64,000 bases of DNA, from positions 248,001-312,000 of the forward strand of contig NZ_AP027274.1 of assembly GCF_030295705.1 (NCBI RefSeq), read 5' to 3'. Source of the stretch: Polynucleobacter sp. TUM22923. GTDB taxonomy: Bacteria > Pseudomonadota > Gammaproteobacteria > Burkholderiales > Burkholderiaceae. The position numbers were made by a program, and so were the translations under genes. Below are positions 26,118-36,064 of this stretch, piece by piece; within the stretch, counting starts at the first letter, position 1, and the number at the start of each line of letters is the position of its first letter. A model generated the notes under the pieces. That model worked only from the letters and a program-made list of their open reading frames with translations. It did not search any database and was not told where the DNA came from.

Positions 26118-26858
26118 TTACTTTGTAGCGGCAATCAACTGCTGTGCATTTTTTGCAGCATCAGTATCGGGGTATTTGCTGATGATGTCATTTGCGGTTT
26201 TCTTGGCGGCTGTCTTGCTGCCACTCTCTAGCTGGGCATTAGCAAGCGTGGTCATCGCTGCTGGAATGCGAGGATGATTTGGGAAGCGATTAATCAGTCC
26301 CTGTAGCTGTGCAATAGAGCCTGTGTAGTCTTTGTTAGCGTATTTGCTGTTACCAGTCCAAAAGAGGGCTAGCGGCAAATAGGGGCTCTTAGGATAGCGC
26401 TTCACAAAAGCAGAAAAACTGTCATCTGCTTTTTTTAAATTACCTGCCTTGAAATAACCCAAGGCTTCGTCGTAGGCTTTTTTCTCACTCGGTTGTACGG
26501 TACCTGTAACACCTTCAATCGTTTCTGTACGAGGCTCAAAATTACCCAGGCGATTATCTAAATCTTGGTAGTAGGTCTTTTGGCTTGAAGTAATATCTTC
26601 GCCTTGTTTTTCAAGGTTTTCTACCTTGCCGCGCAATTCTGAATTATCTGCTTTCAGTTTCTCAATTTGATTTTGTAAATCTAGCTGAGTGGTGGCAAGC
26701 GTTTTGCGTAAATCCAAAATAGCCTTACGTGCATCATCATCTGCAAACAAAGCCCAAGCATTGCTCGATAGGCTTAGACAAACGGTGGCAGCACCTAAAC
26801 AAAACGCTCGTGAGAGCGTCTTGTTTACTGAGTCAGAAAACAGCTGCAACGAGTGCAT
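26118..26858 (-). CDS. cpoB: Cell division coordinator CpoB (YbgF)
   Basis: Periplasmic protein that coordinates PBP1B and Tol during constriction. It has a signal peptide ending NAWA (about 36), an N-terminal trimeric coiled coil (TTQLDLQNQIEKLKADNSEL, about 54-73) and three C-terminal TPR repeats (KKAYDEALGYFKAGNLKKAD, PLALFWTGNSKYANKDYTGS and IPAAMTTLANAQLESGSKTA). Its start overlaps the pal stop by one base (TAATG). Its 246 residues match the family. Confidence 0.93.
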   Translation of the reverse strand: MHSLQLFSDSVNKTLSRAFCLGAATVCLSLSSNAWALFADDDARKAILDLRKTLATTQLDLQNQIEKLKADNSELRGKVENLEKQGEDITSSQKTYYQDLDNRLGNFEPRTETIEGVTGTVQPSEKKAYDEALGYFKAGNLKKADDSFSAFVKRYPKSPYLPLALFWTGNSKYANKDYTGSIAQLQGLINRFPNHPRIPAAMTTLANAQLESGSKTAAKKTANDIISKYPDTDAAKNAQQLIAATK

Positions 26859-27361
26859 TAGTTGGTAATGTAAACAATGTCAGCGCGGCGATTTTCTGCC
26901 CAGGCTGCATCATTATCGCCTTCTGCTTTAGGTTTTTCTTTACCAAAGCTGACGGCTTCCATTTGCTCATCAGAAACGCCCATCAAGCTCAAAGACTTAC
27001 GAACAGCATCAGAACGACGCTGACCGAGTGCTAAGTTGTACTCTGCAGTACCACGCTCATCGGTGTTGCCTTGAATAATGATCTTTTGTTTTGCATTGGC
27101 CTTAAGAAAGCTGGCATGTGCAGATAATTGTTTTTGATATTTCGTTTGAACGGTGTATTCATTTAAATCAAAATAAACACTACGTTGGAACAGTGGGCTG
27201 CTAGGGTCATTCCATGGCTGTGAGCCAAAGTTACCGCTGCCACCGCCACTGTTAGCACCATCCACGTCATCTAACTTAACACTGGAGCAAGCGGCCATTA
27301 ACAGGGCTGCAGCACCTACAAGAGTGAGGGTGGCGATACGGCGGGTGATTGAAGTTTGCAT
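26858..27361 (-). CDS. pal: Peptidoglycan-associated lipoprotein Pal
   Basis: Outer-membrane lipoprotein that binds peptidoglycan. The signal peptide and lipobox LLMAACSS place the lipidated Cys near residue 25. An OmpA-like domain (about 58-167) has YFDLNEYTV, IIQGNTDERGTAEYNLALGQ and RRADIVY, including the Asp and Arg that contact meso-diaminopimelate. A Gly/Ser-rich linker follows the lipid anchor. Part of tolQRAB-pal-cpoB. Confidence 0.97.
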   Translation of the reverse strand: MQTSITRRIATLTLVGAAALLMAACSSVKLDDVDGANSGGGSGNFGSQPWNDPSSPLFQRSVYFDLNEYTVQTKYQKQLSAHASFLKANAKQKIIIQGNTDERGTAEYNLALGQRRSDAVRKSLSLMGVSDEQMEAVSFGKEKPKAEGDNDAAWAENRRADIVYITN

Positions 27362-27435
27362 GATCTTTCCTTTTCCTACAAATGAAGCAAATAAATACGG
27401 CTATTGCCAATATTATGCCCCTAAGAGCAGCAAAA

Positions 27436-27480
27436 TAGCTATTGAGTTAATTGTTACGTTGGCTGTTGCGTTGGCTGTTG
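27436..27480. repeat. Short tandem repeat of 12 bp between tolB and pal
   Basis: The 159-base gap between tolB and pal carries about two and a half copies of a 12-bp unit (GTTGCGTTGGCT and variants), just downstream of the tolB stop on the coding strand. The rest of the gap shows no clear structure. Confidence 0.75.
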
Positions 27481-27520
27481 AATGAGGTACTGCATATTCT
27501 GTGCGGCCTAAGGCAGCGCC

Positions 27521-28825
27521 TTAGTCCATAAACGGCCCCCATGATGGCTGACGGACATCCGATCCAGGGATAGTGAGTACCTGCTTGGAATTGCCGTCTA
27601 CAGATACCGCTGCTAAGACGCGCTTACCGCCCACTTTGGTGGAATAGAGAACATAGCGCCCATTGGCAGCAAAGGAAGGGGACTCATCCGTACTGCTTTC
27701 GGTAAGGGCTTGTGAATCGCCGGTAGCCAAATTGAGGATATAAAGCCGAAATGCCCCGCCAATATTGGCGATATAGGCCAAATATTTACCGTCTGGTGAA
27801 ATACGCGGGGAGGTCACAAAGCCTTGTTTGTAGGTAACGCGTTTTGCCCCCTCGGCTTGCTCACCTTGCGCACTCATTCGATAGATTTGGGGATTGCCAC
27901 CGCGATCACTCGTGAAATAAATATAACGTCCATCCGCCGAATACTGTGGCTCTGTATCAATCGTGCGGCCAGTAGTTAAGCGTTGTAAGCCACTACCGTC
28001 TGCATTAATACTGTAGACCTGAGTATTGCCGTCTTTAGATAAGGAGATGGCTAGCTTTTTGCCGTCTGGCGACCAAGCTGGTGCACTGTTATTACCCTTT
28101 TGATTAGATAGGGGAATACGACGACCGGTTGCTAGTTCGTGTACATAAATGACCGGCTTGCGATCTTCAAAAGAAACGTACGCCACTTTTTTGCCGTCAG
28201 GCGACCATGATGGCGAGATGATAGGCTCACCACTAGTCATGGCATTGCGAATGTTTTGACCATCTGCATCAGAAATCACCAGGCGATAGCGCTTACCTTC
28301 TTTGATGACATAAGACAATCGCGTGGAGAAGATGCCACGTTCACCCAGTAATTTAAAAATGATGTCATCGGCAATCTTATGCCCTACCGCACGCAAATTA
28401 TCTGCGCTGGAGTTCAGGTCAAGGCCCCCTAAACTCAAGGATTTGCGGACATCAAATAATTTATAACGAATTTCAAACTGGGTTGTGCCGGTTTGGACAA
28501 CAGAGCCTACTACCAGGGCATCAGCTCCACGGGTCGCCCAAGATTTAAAGTTAGGAGTGCCTTCATCACTTTCGCTGGCATTGCCATTTTCTGTATTTTT
28601 AAAGTAGCCACTACGCGCTAAATCCTGCCGAACAATGTCAGTAACACTGATGGGTAATTTGTTTTCATCTTTAAAGCGCATGACGGCTACAGGATAGAGT
28701 GACTGTCCTACGCCAGTAATCTCAATACTCATTTGCGCAAGACTCGGAAGACTAATGGCGCTTAAACCTAAGGTCACAAAAAGTAATAAATGTTTTACAA
28801 CTGAGCGTGCGGTAGATGGGGTCAT
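27521..28825 (-). CDS. tolB: Tol-Pal translocation protein TolB
   Basis: Periplasmic protein linking TolA and Pal. Signal peptide (about 1-30, ending SLAQ), an N-terminal alpha/beta domain and a six-bladed propeller with repeated SPDGKK-type motifs (SWSPDGKKVAYVSF, AWSPDGKKLAISLS, QYSADGRYIYFTSD, RISPDGKYLAYIAN, SFAANGRYVLYST). Its 434 residues are normal. It starts 10 bases after tolA. Confidence 0.96.
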   Translation of the reverse strand: MTPSTARSVVKHLLLFVTLGLSAISLPSLAQMSIEITGVGQSLYPVAVMRFKDENKLPISVTDIVRQDLARSGYFKNTENGNASESDEGTPNFKSWATRGADALVVGSVVQTGTTQFEIRYKLFDVRKSLSLGGLDLNSSADNLRAVGHKIADDIIFKLLGERGIFSTRLSYVIKEGKRYRLVISDADGQNIRNAMTSGEPIISPSWSPDGKKVAYVSFEDRKPVIYVHELATGRRIPLSNQKGNNSAPAWSPDGKKLAISLSKDGNTQVYSINADGSGLQRLTTGRTIDTEPQYSADGRYIYFTSDRGGNPQIYRMSAQGEQAEGAKRVTYKQGFVTSPRISPDGKYLAYIANIGGAFRLYILNLATGDSQALTESSTDESPSFAANGRYVLYSTKVGGKRVLAAVSVDGNSKQVLTIPGSDVRQPSWGPFMD

Positions 28826-28835
28826 GTCTCGTAAT

Positions 28836-29732
28836 TTACTTTGGTTTGAGTTTAAGTTCAGGTGTCAGTGTCGGAAATAAGCCATTGTCATCCTTGGGTA
28901 GACTTTGGGTAGCATCAATGGCGCTCAGTACAGCTTGGTCCCAAGCATTGTCACCGCTACTGGAGGTCATCAATCTAGTCAATATAGCCCCATCAGGAGC
29001 TAGTTTCACCTGAATGATGGTTTGCTTGTTGCCTTTAAATGCATCGGCATTAAACGTAATGTTTGCTCGTACCTTCTTTATCACCTTATCACTCCAGCCT
29101 GGAGGGGCGTTACCGCCACCACCAACACCGCTACCAACAGATCCACCAGTACCGCCATCGTTCGCAGCTAAGCCTCGTAAGCTAGCAATATTGGCTTCAC
29201 GCCTTTTATCAGCCTGAGCATTGGCTTTTATTTGTGCTGGTGTTAACTCTGCTGGTTTAGTAGTGGGCTCTACTTTTTTAGCGGGCTCTACCTTCTTAGC
29301 CTCTTCTTTTTTAATTTCTTTTGGTGGCAATGGCTTGACCGGCTTTGGCGCCTCTTTAGCAACTTCTTTTGCTGCTACCTTTTTAGGGGGTTCTTTCTCA
29401 AGCAGTTTTTTCTTGATCGCGATGTCAGCGGCCTCTTCTTTTATTTCTGTTTTCACTTCCGGTGCAATCGTCGCTTCTATTTGCGGCGTAGCATCCCACA
29501 GTTCGACTTCAACCCCGGATGGGGTGGAGTTATTCCAGCTAATGCCGATGACCAAAAAAGCAACTAAGCCTAAGTGCGCAGCTAAAGAGAAACTAAAAGC
29601 ACGCTTAGTGCCTTCTGCTTTAGTGAGGCTGCCTCTGCTTCTGTTTCCGTTTCTGTTTTTGCCCCCGTCCTTACCCCCATCGTTCCCTCGATGGATGGAG
29701 AACGGCGAGTGCCCGATATGTGCGCTGGTCAT
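28836..29732 (-). CDS. tolA: Tol-Pal envelope protein TolA
   Basis: Inner-membrane anchored connector. A basic, Gly/Asn-rich cytoplasmic tail of about 45 residues comes first, with the slippage-like run GNDGGKDGGKNRNGNRSRG. One membrane helix follows (FSLAAHLGLVAFLVIGISW, about 48-66). A long Lys/Glu/Ala/Pro domain (about 90-190) spans the periplasm. The C-terminal domain (about 205-298) has VKLAPDGAILTRLMTSSSGD and WDQAVLSAI. The tail before the membrane helix is longer than usual. Position between tolR and tolB confirms the assignment. Confidence 0.92.
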   Translation of the reverse strand: MTSAHIGHSPFSIHRGNDGGKDGGKNRNGNRSRGSLTKAEGTKRAFSFSLAAHLGLVAFLVIGISWNNSTPSGVEVELWDATPQIEATIAPEVKTEIKEEAADIAIKKKLLEKEPPKKVAAKEVAKEAPKPVKPLPPKEIKKEEAKKVEPAKKVEPTTKPAELTPAQIKANAQADKRREANIASLRGLAANDGGTGGSVGSGVGGGGNAPPGWSDKVIKKVRANITFNADAFKGNKQTIIQVKLAPDGAILTRLMTSSSGDNAWDQAVLSAIDATQSLPKDDNGLFPTLTPELKLKPK

Positions 29733-29745
29733 GTCTAAGAAAAGC

Positions 29746-30165
29746 CTACTGACTCTTTACAGCAAGACCAACACGCTTGACACCGTTTTCTTTTAGCTTA
29801 GACATCACTTCCATCACTACTTCATATTTAATAGATTTGTCAGCGGCTAAGACCACAGGTTGTTCAGCAGACTTTTCTGCTTGTGAACGCGCAAAAGCCC
29901 CGAGCTCAAATTTATTTAAGGTTTGCACAGGCTCACCATCTTTGCGCACGATGACGTTTTCATTAGCGTCAATGGATAAAAATACGGGCGGCAAGGATTG
30001 CACCTTAGCGCCACCAACAGTAGGTAAATTAACAACGCCAGGATTGACCATTGGCGCGGTGACCATAAAGATCACCAGCAGCACCAACATCACATCGATG
30101 TAAGGCACTACGTTGATGTCGGACATCGCCCGACGTTTAGAGGATTTTCTGAGTGAGCCAGCCAT
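29746..30165 (-). CDS. tolR: Tol-Pal protein TolR
   Basis: ExbD/TolR-family proton-channel partner. MSDINVVPYIDVMLVLLVIFMVTAP shows the single helix with the conserved proton-carrying Asp (YIDVMLV). It is followed by a periplasmic domain with ALAADK-type sequence (VVLAADKSIKYEVVMEVM). The 139 residues are normal. It starts two bases after the tolQ stop. Confidence 0.95.
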   Translation of the reverse strand: MAGSLRKSSKRRAMSDINVVPYIDVMLVLLVIFMVTAPMVNPGVVNLPTVGGAKVQSLPPVFLSIDANENVIVRKDGEPVQTLNKFELGAFARSQAEKSAEQPVVLAADKSIKYEVVMEVMSKLKENGVKRVGLAVKSQ

Positions 30166-30167
30166 GC

Positions 30168-30824
30168 TTATTTACCGGAGGCTTGACGTTGCAAGATATT
30201 GGTAAATTCTTCAATAAAGGTTTCAAAACGAATGGCGAGGCGATCTACATCGGTTGCGGCACGGTTATAGGCAACTACCGCAGGAATCGCAGCAAACAAA
30301 CCAATGGCAGTAGCAATTAATGCCTCTGCAATACCGGGGGCAACAGCCGATAGGGTGGCGTTTTGGACGTTAGCTAGGCCACGGAAGGCATGCATGATGC
30401 CCCAGACAGTGCCAAACAGGCCAATATAAGGAGATACAGAGCCTACTGAGGCCAGAAACGGTAGGTTGGCCTCCAGTAAGTCCATTTCACGCTGGTAGGT
30501 GGCTTTCATGGCGCGGCGGGCTGCATCGATTTCATGGACTTTCATGAACTCCTGCATACCGGCTTCGAAAATGTGCTCTAACACTGCGTCTGTACGGTTA
30601 TTGCGTAAGGCGGCATCCAGCAAGGTGTTGAGGTCACCACCAGACCAAAAATCCCGCTCAAAGCGTTCTGTGTCGCGCCTGACACCCCGCAGAATCGCGG
30701 TTTTCTTAAAAATAATGGTCCATGACGCAATGGACATCCCGATTAATAACAACATTACCAACTGTACTAATAGGCTGGCATTGAGGACTAGAGAGAGAAA
30801 CGAGAGGTCTTGAGTAGATGTCAT
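30168..30824 (-). CDS. tolQ: Tol-Pal protein TolQ
   Basis: MotA/TolQ/ExbB-family channel subunit with three membrane helices (about 14-36, 125-150 and 165-190). PFLASVGSVSPYIGLFGTVW and the motif IAEALIATAIGLFAAIPAVVAYN are diagnostic. It is the first gene of the minus-strand tol operon. No ybgC-type thioesterase precedes it. The divergent gene glyA begins at 30901, so the operon promoter lies within 30825-30900. Confidence 0.95.
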   Translation of the reverse strand: MTSTQDLSFLSLVLNASLLVQLVMLLLIGMSIASWTIIFKKTAILRGVRRDTERFERDFWSGGDLNTLLDAALRNNRTDAVLEHIFEAGMQEFMKVHEIDAARRAMKATYQREMDLLEANLPFLASVGSVSPYIGLFGTVWGIMHAFRGLANVQNATLSAVAPGIAEALIATAIGLFAAIPAVVAYNRAATDVDRLAIRFETFIEEFTNILQRQASGK

Positions 30825-30900
30825 GATGAATTTTGTATGATGTAGGTAGATTTTACTTACTTAATTGCAGAAGCCATTCAACTTCATCAGGATTATTACT

Positions 30901-32145
30901 ATGTTCGACCGCCAAAACACCCTAGCTAAAACGGATCCCGAATTATGGGCCTCGATTCAGAATGAAAATCAGCGTCAAGAAGACCATATTGAGCTGATTG
31001 CCTCAGAAAACTATACCTCCCCTGCGGTAATGCAGGCCCAGGGCTCTCAGTTGACGAATAAGTACGCTGAAGGCTATCCAGGCAAGCGTTATTACGGCGG
31101 TTGTGAATTTGTGGACGTAGCTGAGCAACTGGCGATTGACCGTGTCAAACTTTTATATGGTGCCGAGGCGGCAAACGTACAGCCCCATTGCGGCGCTTCT
31201 GCTAATCAAGCGGTATTTTTAGCCTTTTTGAAGCCCGGCGATACCTTTATGGGAATGAGTCTGGCTGAAGGGGGTCACTTGACCCACGGTATGGCCCTCA
31301 ATATGAGTGGCAAGTGGTTCAACCCGATTGCTTACGGCCTAGATAAGAATGAAGAAATTGATTACGAGCAGATGGAGCGTTTAGCTCGAGAGCACAAACC
31401 CAAACTCATCATTTCAGGGGCTTCTGCTTATTCTAGAAAAATTGATTTTGAGCGTATCGGTAAATTGGCAAAAGAAGTGGGTGCTATTCACATGGTGGAT
31501 ATGGCGCACTATTCAGGTCTGATTGCTGCGGGCGTTTATCCCAATCCAGTGCCACACGCTGATGTCGTTACTTCGACTACCCACAAGAGTTTGCGTGGTC
31601 CTCGTGGTGGCATTATTTTGATGAAAGCTGAACACGAAAAAGCCATCAATTCTGCAATCTTTCCGGGCCTACAAGGTGGCCCCTTAATGCATGTGATTGC
31701 AGGAAAAGCAGCAGCTTTTAAAGAGGCCTTAGAGCCCAGCTTTATCGACTACCAAAAGCAAGTGATTGTGAATGCCAAAGCATTGGCAGAAACATTAATG
31801 GAGCGTGGCTTACGGATTGTGTCTGGCGGTACAGATTCCCACGTGATGTTGGTAGATCTACGCGCTAAAAAAATGACCGGTAAGGAAGCGGAGCGTGTAC
31901 TAGGTGAAGCACACATTACTTGTAATAAAAATGGCATTCCAAACGACCCAGAAAAGGCAATGGTAACTAGTGGTATTCGTTTGGGATCACCAGCAATGAC
32001 CACGCGTGGCTTTAAAGAAGCCGAGGCAAGACAGGTGGGGCATTTTATTGCTGATGTACTAGACAACCCAACGGATCCAGACAACATCGCGAAAGTGCGT
32101 GCGCAAGTTTCAGCCTTGACCAAACGTTTTCCGGTCTACGGTTAA
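30901..32145 (+). CDS. glyA: Serine hydroxymethyltransferase
   Basis: PLP enzyme interconverting serine and glycine with tetrahydrofolate. I chose ATG 30901 (product 414 residues, starting MFDRQNTLA) over the open frame's upstream start at 30865, because families begin here. Visible motifs are [28 protein letters not shown] and the PLP-lysine motif [14 protein letters not shown] with Lys229. nrdR follows 9 bases later, an association often seen in betaproteobacteria. Confidence 0.97.
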   Translation: MFDRQNTLAKTDPELWASIQNENQRQEDHIELIASENYTSPAVMQAQGSQLTNKYAEGYPGKRYYGGCEFVDVAEQLAIDRVKLLYGAEAANVQPHCGASANQAVFLAFLKPGDTFMGMSLAEGGHLTHGMALNMSGKWFNPIAYGLDKNEEIDYEQMERLAREHKPKLIISGASAYSRKIDFERIGKLAKEVGAIHMVDMAHYSGLIAAGVYPNPVPHADVVTSTTHKSLRGPRGGIILMKAEHEKAINSAIFPGLQGGPLMHVIAGKAAAFKEALEPSFIDYQKQVIVNAKALAETLMERGLRIVSGGTDSHVMLVDLRAKKMTGKEAERVLGEAHITCNKNGIPNDPEKAMVTSGIRLGSPAMTTRGFKEAEARQVGHFIADVLDNPTDPDNIAKVRAQVSALTKRFPVYG

Positions 32146-32154
32146 GTCGCTCTA

Positions 32155-32601
32155 GTGCGCTGCCCTTTTTGTCATAACGACGATACCCAGGTACTCGATA
32201 CCCGGGTATCGGATGAAGGAGATACGATCCGCCGCCGCCGCCGTTGTGCCAAGTGCGATAAGCGTTTTATGACATATGAACGGGTCGAGTTAGCGTTCCC
32301 GGCGATCGTCAAGAAAAACGGTAGCCGAGTTGAATACAGTCATGAAAAGTTAGCGAGTTCACTAAAGCTAGCCTTACGCAAGCGTCCGGTATCTGCGGAC
32401 TCAGTTGATGAGGCGATCTCCAGAATTGAGGAAAAGCTCATGAGTCTGGGTGAAAAAGAAATTCCGAGTGAGCGCATTGGTGAGTTGGTGATGCGGGAAC
32501 TCAAACGCCTTGATAAAGTTGCCTATATTCGGTTTGCCTCGGTATATAGAAGCTTTGCGGATATTGAGTCTTTCGAGAGCGCACTAAAAGAGCTGAAATA
32601 A
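32155..32601 (+). CDS. nrdR: Transcriptional repressor NrdR
   Basis: Repressor of ribonucleotide reductase genes that senses dATP/ATP. The zinc ribbon has Cys3, Cys6, Cys31 and Cys34 with the basic run RRRRR. The ATP-cone (about 49-139) includes [10 protein letters not shown] and [14 protein letters not shown] start; 148 residues, standard. It is probably cotranscribed with glyA. Confidence 0.97.
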   Translation: MRCPFCHNDDTQVLDTRVSDEGDTIRRRRRCAKCDKRFMTYERVELAFPAIVKKNGSRVEYSHEKLASSLKLALRKRPVSADSVDEAISRIEEKLMSLGEKEIPSERIGELVMRELKRLDKVAYIRFASVYRSFADIESFESALKELK

Positions 32602-32608
32602 CCTTATA

Positions 32609-32645
32609 AATATTCTGACTTGCATGAACTGTAAATCAGAATATT
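32609..32645. repeat. 10-bp inverted repeat downstream of nrdR
   Basis: AATATTCTGA (32609-32618) and its exact complement TCAGAATATT (32636-32645) flank a 17-base spacer, eight bases after the nrdR stop. There is no clear T-run, so it is either a weak terminator or an operator for the toxin-antitoxin remnant that follows. Confidence 0.7.
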
Positions 32646-32714
32646 GTTGCTCCACCACCAGTAGTTTTCACATCAAGATGCAAACTTACTTTTTAACAGT
32701 AAAGCCTCGTCTGA

Positions 32715-32840
32715 ATTAAAAATATAGAGCGGGTTGCACGTAAAGGACAGCATAGTATTCGCATCAATGATCAGTGGCGAATTTGTTTTTTGTGGAAAGA
32801 CGACGGAGTATATGAAGTTGAGATAGTGGACTATCACTAA
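32715..32840 (+). pseudogene. higB: HigB-type toxin, C-terminal remnant
   Basis: The frame open from 32715 to the TAA at 32838-32840 reads RKGQHSIRINDQWRICFLW, then VEIVDYH. This is the conserved C-terminal half of HigB/RelE-type toxins, with the catalytic Arg/Trp region. A stop (TGA, 32712-32714) closes the frame upstream, and the first half of the toxin is not recognisable. It lies directly ahead of higA in the usual toxin-first order. The toxin is very likely inactive. Confidence 0.75.
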
Positions 32841-32861
32841 CGTAATGTGTTGGAAATAAAA

Positions 32862-33116
32862 ATGACTAAATTATTAGATGAAATCCATCCCGGTGAAATC
32901 TTGTTAGAGGATTTTATGAATCCCATGGGGATTACTGCAAGAAAGCTAGCCGCTGATATCGATGTGCCCCCAAGTCGCATCAGCGAGATTGTGAACGGTC
33001 AGCGACCTATCACTGCAGATATCGCCCTGCGCTTTGGAATCTTCTTTTTTATGAACCCCAGTTTCTGGATCAATTTACAGGCTGAGTTCGATATCCGCAC
33101 TGCTGAAAGAAATTGA
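32862..33116 (+). CDS. higA: HigA-type antitoxin (XRE family)
   Basis: A helix-turn-helix antitoxin of about 84 residues from ATG 32862; the GTG at 32847 is less likely. HPGEILLEDFMNPMGITARK, LAADIDVPPSRISEIVNG and ITADIALRFGIFFFMNPSFW are typical of HigA/VapI proteins. The cognate toxin upstream is truncated, so this is a solitary antitoxin that may now serve as a regulator or be on the way to loss. The following 117 bases (33117-33233) show no gene. Confidence 0.85.
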   Translation: MTKLLDEIHPGEILLEDFMNPMGITARKLAADIDVPPSRISEIVNGQRPITADIALRFGIFFFMNPSFWINLQAEFDIRTAERN

Positions 33117-33233
33117 TCAAAAAGTATTACTGCAAGAGTTAGAGTCTTTCAGGTATTGCGGGCTGCATAGCTTTAGATTGAGCCCTGCACCCCTGCTGGT
33201 TAATTTAAGAAGTAATTTAAAAAATTAATAAAT

Positions 33234-33611
33234 TCACTGACAAGATTTTCTTAATGGCTCTGCTAAAGCCTCTTCTGAGAGAGTGCCCTCTACTGATTGC
33301 ACTATCCATTTACCTAAATCGATGTCGGTAAATTGTGGCGTCATCTGATGTGCTACCAAGATCAAGTGAGTCGCAGCTGCAGCAGTGCGTTTATTAGCAT
33401 CATTAAAACAGTGACCTTTGGCTATAAAAATTCCAGCACAAGCTGCATACTGAAAAATATCAGTGATAAAGCCATAATTCAATCTATTTTGTAAGCGAGC
33501 AAGGGTTCCGGCCAGGGATTTTTCGGCAGCAAGGCCCTGTAGTTCATTAATCCCAATGATCGCATTATGAATCTCGATCACATCAGATTCATCTAGCGTA
33601 AAAAAATGCAT
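33234..33611 (-). CDS. doc: Doc-type toxin (Fic/Doc kinase family)
   Basis: A 125-residue Fic-fold toxin. In phage P1 Doc the family phosphorylates EF-Tu. The active-site motif GHCFNDANKRT (about 67-77) has the catalytic His and the Asp-Ala-Asn-Lys-Arg loop that separates Doc from AMP-transferring Fic proteins. LARLQNRLNYGF matches the N-terminal region. The start ATG overlaps the phd stop by one base. It appears intact. Confidence 0.9.
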   Translation of the reverse strand: MHFFTLDESDVIEIHNAIIGINELQGLAAEKSLAGTLARLQNRLNYGFITDIFQYAACAGIFIAKGHCFNDANKRTAAAATHLILVAHQMTPQFTDIDLGKWIVQSVEGTLSEEALAEPLRKSCQ

Positions 33612-33859
33612 TATTTATCTCGAAGATATTCAATCACATGGGCGATTTTGGGCAAGTCGTTCTTTAGATAATTACGCAGTTTTTCTTTGCCCAATGCAGT
33701 GGTCGTGATGTCAACGACAGCCCCAATCGGAACTAAGTAAGCAACGGCCTCATTGCGATTAAGGATTGCCACGGGCTCATTACCTGCTTTGGCGAGTACC
33801 TTTCCAGGTTCCCTGAACTCCGTAAGGGAGGCGGTATTACGGGTTAATAAATGCTCCAT
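33611..33859 (-). CDS. phd: Phd/YefM-type antitoxin
   Basis: Antitoxin and autorepressor of 82 residues. I chose the ATG at 33859 (MEHLLTRNTASLTEF), because the longer frame adds 25 residues unlike the family. The DNA-binding fold segment REPGKVLAKAGNEPVAILNR followed by NEAVAYLVP is diagnostic; the C-terminal part would neutralise Doc. Upstream, 33883-33900 holds a small palindrome (TATGT and ACATA around AATATA) that could be the operator. Confidence 0.87.
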   Translation of the reverse strand: MEHLLTRNTASLTEFREPGKVLAKAGNEPVAILNRNEAVAYLVPIGAVVDITTTALGKEKLRNYLKNDLPKIAHVIEYLRDK

Positions 33860-33941
33860 ATGCACTCCAATCGTATATCTAAATATGTAATATAACATAC
33901 AAAAGAAGGAATATAAATAATTCTCAATAGGCAAAGATCAT

Positions 33942-34469
33942 TTACTGCGGTTTATTGGGATAAGCTTTACCAGTCAGATTGCTGTAAATTGCCCCCGCCA
34001 TCACTAAGAGCGCAGCGTCAACCAATACCGGAAAGAAGGCAAAGCGGTAGTGTAGGACATGGCCAGACACCACAAGCAGTGCAACGGCTGCTGCAGGTGG
34101 ATGCAGACAACGCAAGCAAAACATTCCGAGGATAGATAAAGCGGCCGCCATGGGCATCGCGATGAGTGGATCACCAATCCAATGATTTAAGGTGATGCCC
34201 ACTAAGGCTGAGAGGGTGTTGCCAGCGATGACTGCCCAAGGTTGTGCCATGGGGCTTTGTGGCAAAGCAAAGACAATTAGTGCGCTAGCGCCAAGAGAGG
34301 TGATCAACCATTCATTAATGCCGTTCAAATCACCCAAATATTTAGCTAAGGCCAAAACTAAAGCCAAGCCAATCAAAGCGCCAAAGGCCGAGCGTAATCG
34401 CTCGAACCAAGGTACCTTAGGCTGATCCCCGCCAAAGTAAAACGCCCATGTTTTGAAAGCGGGTTTCAT
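33942..34469 (-). CDS. HPP family membrane protein
   Basis: A 175-residue protein with four predicted helices. The family-defining CLHPPAAAVALLVV motif (about 125-138) and the N-terminal SAFGALIGLALVLALAKYLG are visible. HPP-family proteins have been linked to nitrite transport in cyanobacteria and plants, but function here is unknown. It stands alone between phd and adk. Confidence 0.85.
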   Translation of the reverse strand: MKPAFKTWAFYFGGDQPKVPWFERLRSAFGALIGLALVLALAKYLGDLNGINEWLITSLGASALIVFALPQSPMAQPWAVIAGNTLSALVGITLNHWIGDPLIAMPMAAALSILGMFCLRCLHPPAAAVALLVVSGHVLHYRFAFFPVLVDAALLVMAGAIYSNLTGKAYPNKPQ

Positions 34470-34528
34470 ATGGGTTGCACTTCATTAGGGAACTGCATCA
34501 GAAGACTGTATGAAGGAACTAAAAAGCG

Positions 34529-35203
<675 letters not shown>

Positions 35204-35298
35204 TTAGAAGACTTTTTATTGTCCCGTACTTAAACGGGTTATTTTTAATATGAGAACTAGGATTATCCCCGAGAAGAGGCCTAGATTCGGATTTGTGT

Positions 35299-36054
35299 TT
35301 ATTTGGCTAATAGGCGCCGAATGCGTTCGAGATCTTGGGCGGTATCAACCCCTGCTGGTGGGGCTTCGCTGGCGGTATGTACGGCAATGCGGTAGCCATT
35401 CCACAGGGCGCGCAACTGCTCCAAGGCTTCTGCCTGTTCTGGAGGGGCAGCTTCAAGACGGGTGTAGGCCTGCAAAAAGTCAGCACGATAGGCGTAGATG
35501 CCTAAATGACGTAGATGAGTGACGCTTGAAGTGGTGGCGATATCTCGGACATAAGGAATGGGGGCTCTTGAAAAATACAGTGCCTCCCCAGATCGATTCA
35601 GCACTACCTTGACGACATTAGGATTATCAATCTCAGAAAGATCAGTCATCGCTACTGCAACAGTAGAAATGGCGCAGGCAGGACTGTCCGCCAAGGTTTG
35701 GGCCACTTGATTAATCAGCGCAGGCGGAATTAAAGGTTCGTCACCCTGAACATTGACGATTAGGGTGTCTGGGGGTAGTTTGAGTAACTGGGCTACTTCA
35801 GCAATACGGTCAGTGCCGGTAAGGTGGTCTGGATCAGTCAACAAGCACTCAATACGATACTCATCGCAAACAGCTTGAATTTCAGTTGAGTCAGTAGCCA
35901 CAACGACACTTTGAGCAAGCGACTGTTGGGCACGTTCTGCTACCCAAATGACCATGGGCTTACCGCCAATATCCGCAAGCGGTTTACGGGGCAGACGAGT
36001 TGATCCTAACCGAGCAGGAATGACAACCAAAAACTCAGGCGATTGAATACTCAT
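35299..36054 (-). CDS. kdsB: CMP-Kdo synthetase (3-deoxy-manno-octulosonate cytidylyltransferase)
   Basis: Activates Kdo for LPS core assembly. The CTP-binding start VVIPARLGSTRLPRKPLADI, VVATDS, LTDPDHLTGTDRIAEVAQ and NVQGDEPLIPP are standard. I chose ATG 36054 (251 residues); the open frame's extra 18 residues would overlap the preceding Trm112-family gene. A functional partner of lpxK two genes upstream. Confidence 0.96.
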   Translation of the reverse strand: MSIQSPEFLVVIPARLGSTRLPRKPLADIGGKPMVIWVAERAQQSLAQSVVVATDSTEIQAVCDEYRIECLLTDPDHLTGTDRIAEVAQLLKLPPDTLIVNVQGDEPLIPPALINQVAQTLADSPACAISTVAVAMTDLSEIDNPNVVKVVLNRSGEALYFSRAPIPYVRDIATTSSVTHLRHLGIYAYRADFLQAYTRLEAAPPEQAEALEQLRALWNGYRIAVHTASEAPPAGVDTAQDLERIRRLLAK

Positions 36055-36064
36055 GTGTAATGAA

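Noticed and set aside
29221..29796. Plus-strand open frame of 191 codons opposite tolA.
   Set aside because: Mirror of the Lys/Ala/Pro-rich tolA; low-complexity hydrophobic translation and no start context.
35250..35522. Plus-strand frame of 90 codons over the adk-kdsB gap and kdsB 3' end.
   Set aside because: Shadow of kdsB; Arg/Gly-rich random translation without a family.
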